Source: Gammaproteobacteria bacterium | Lineage (GTDB): Bacteria > Pseudomonadota > Gammaproteobacteria > UBA7966 | Length of the DNA stretch: 7,008 nucleotides | Direction of reading: 5' to 3' | NCBI GenBank assembly: GCA_003485715.1 | Contig: DNIF01000232.1 | Location: forward strand, 1-7,008 | Shown: piece after piece, positions 6,418 to 7,008 of the stretch | Numbering within the stretch: the stretch's first letter is position 1 | Layout: each line of letters begins with the position of its first letter | Made by a program: the position numbers and the translations under genes | Notes under the pieces: generated by a model | Database searches by the model: none | What the model was told of the DNA's origin: nothing | The model's input: only the letters and a program-made list of their open reading frames with translations

Positions 6418-7008
6418 CACAGGACACGGGATCGGGCATGACCGCCAGGATGAATCCGCGCACTCGGGTCAAGGTCTGTGGCATTACCACGCCGGAGGAT
6501 GCGCAGATGGCGGCGGCGCTCGGTGTGGATGCCATAGGTCTCGTCTTCCATCCGCCAAGTCCACGTCAGGTGGACCTCGATGCCGCGCGCGCGATAACGG
6601 CGGCACTGCCACCCTTCGTCTCCTGCGTCGCGCTCTTCGTCGACGCTGCGCCCGAACTGATCCGCACCGTGCTCGACGCCGTGCCAATCGATTGCATCCA
6701 GTTTCACGGACAGGAGACACCGGCAGACTGCGCCTATTGGGGGCGCCGCTTCATCAAGGCGCTGCGGATGCAGCCAGGTCTGGATGTCGCCGCCGAAGCC
6801 GAGCGCTACCGTGCCGCGAGTGGGCTGCTTCTGGACACTTGGGTCCCTGGTGTTCCGGGTGGCACGGGCCAGACCTTCGACTGGGGCCGGGTTCCGCGGG
6901 ACTGTGTGCTGCCGCTCGTGTTGGCAGGGGGGCTCACCCCTGATAACGTCGCGACCGCGATAGCTGCAGCGCGTCCCCATGCGGTTGACGTCAGCGGTGG
7001 CGTCGAGG
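6414..7008 (+). CDS. trpF: Phosphoribosylanthranilate isomerase (3' end outside the window)
   Basis: TrpF catalyses the Amadori rearrangement of N-(5'-phosphoribosyl)anthranilate to the ribulose form (CdRP), a middle step of tryptophan synthesis. It is a cytoplasmic (beta/alpha)8 barrel. The window holds 198 codons of a usual 200-210. The general base Cys22 is in VKVCGIT and the general acid Asp141 is in LLLDTWVPGVPGGTG; their 119-residue spacing equals that of Thermotoga TrpF (Cys7, Asp126). Other family blocks are DAIGLVFHPPSPRQV, CVALFVD, CIQFHGQE, LVLAGGLTPDNV and, at the cut end, AVDVSGGVE, which belongs to the phosphate-binding loop near the C-terminus. The start at 6414 overlaps the truA stop and has AGGGGG at a good distance. 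It gives a 12-residue lead before MNPRTRVKVCGIT, so a later ATG at 6450 would make a more typical N-terminus. The truA-trpF order is standard in Pseudomonas-type genomes. Confidence 0.95.
   Translation, partial: MTQDTGSGMTARMNPRTRVKVCGITTPEDAQMAAALGVDAIGLVFHPPSPRQVDLDAARAITAALPPFVSCVALFVDAAPELIRTVLDAVPIDCIQFHGQETPADCAYWGRRFIKALRMQPGLDVAAEAERYRAASGLLLDTWVPGVPGGTGQTFDWGRVPRDCVLPLVLAGGLTPDNVATAIAAARPHAVDVSGGVE

Overview
The window is a GC-rich stretch of bacterial chromosome, strongly G/C at third codon positions. All five recognisable genes lie on the + strand: leuB (3' end) - asd - fimV - truA - trpF (5' part). This order matches the classic Pseudomonas-type locus (leuB-asd-[usg]-fimV-truA-trpF-accD), so a gammaproteobacterium is the best guess. 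A FimV/HubP-type protein between asd and truA is especially typical of that class. I cannot place the genus from this sequence. Nothing suggests a phage, plasmid, IS element, CRISPR array or RNA gene.

Layout: (1) 1-341, the C-terminal third of 3-isopropylmalate dehydrogenase. (2) 338-1363, aspartate-semialdehyde dehydrogenase, joined to leuB by an ATGA stop/start overlap. (3) 1364-1552, a 189-base gap with a candidate -10 element and, at its left edge, an inverted repeat. (4) 1553-5425, a 1290-residue FimV/HubP-like polar hub protein that fills more than half the window. (5) 5426-5544, a 119-base gap without a convincing terminator. (6) 5545-6417, tRNA pseudouridine synthase TruA, which has no ATG, GTG or TTG at its expected start and probably begins at an ATC codon. 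(7) 6414-7008, phosphoribosylanthranilate isomerase, joined to truA by a second ATGA overlap and cut by the window end.

The genes cover leucine synthesis, the aspartate-family branch (Lys/Thr/Met and diaminopimelate), cell-pole organisation with type IV pili or chemotaxis, tRNA modification, and tryptophan synthesis. They are a conserved neighbourhood rather than one pathway. leuB-asd and truA-trpF look translationally coupled, and fimV probably has its own promoter. Putative Shine-Dalgarno runs sit about 7 bases before all four start codons in the window, which supports the start calls, including the ATC of truA.

I see no new multi-gene system. The points that merit a second look are the non-canonical truA start, a recurring aspartate-centred short motif in the cytoplasmic part of FimV, and an 8-C tract in fimV where a one-base slip in either direction stops translation before the membrane segment.
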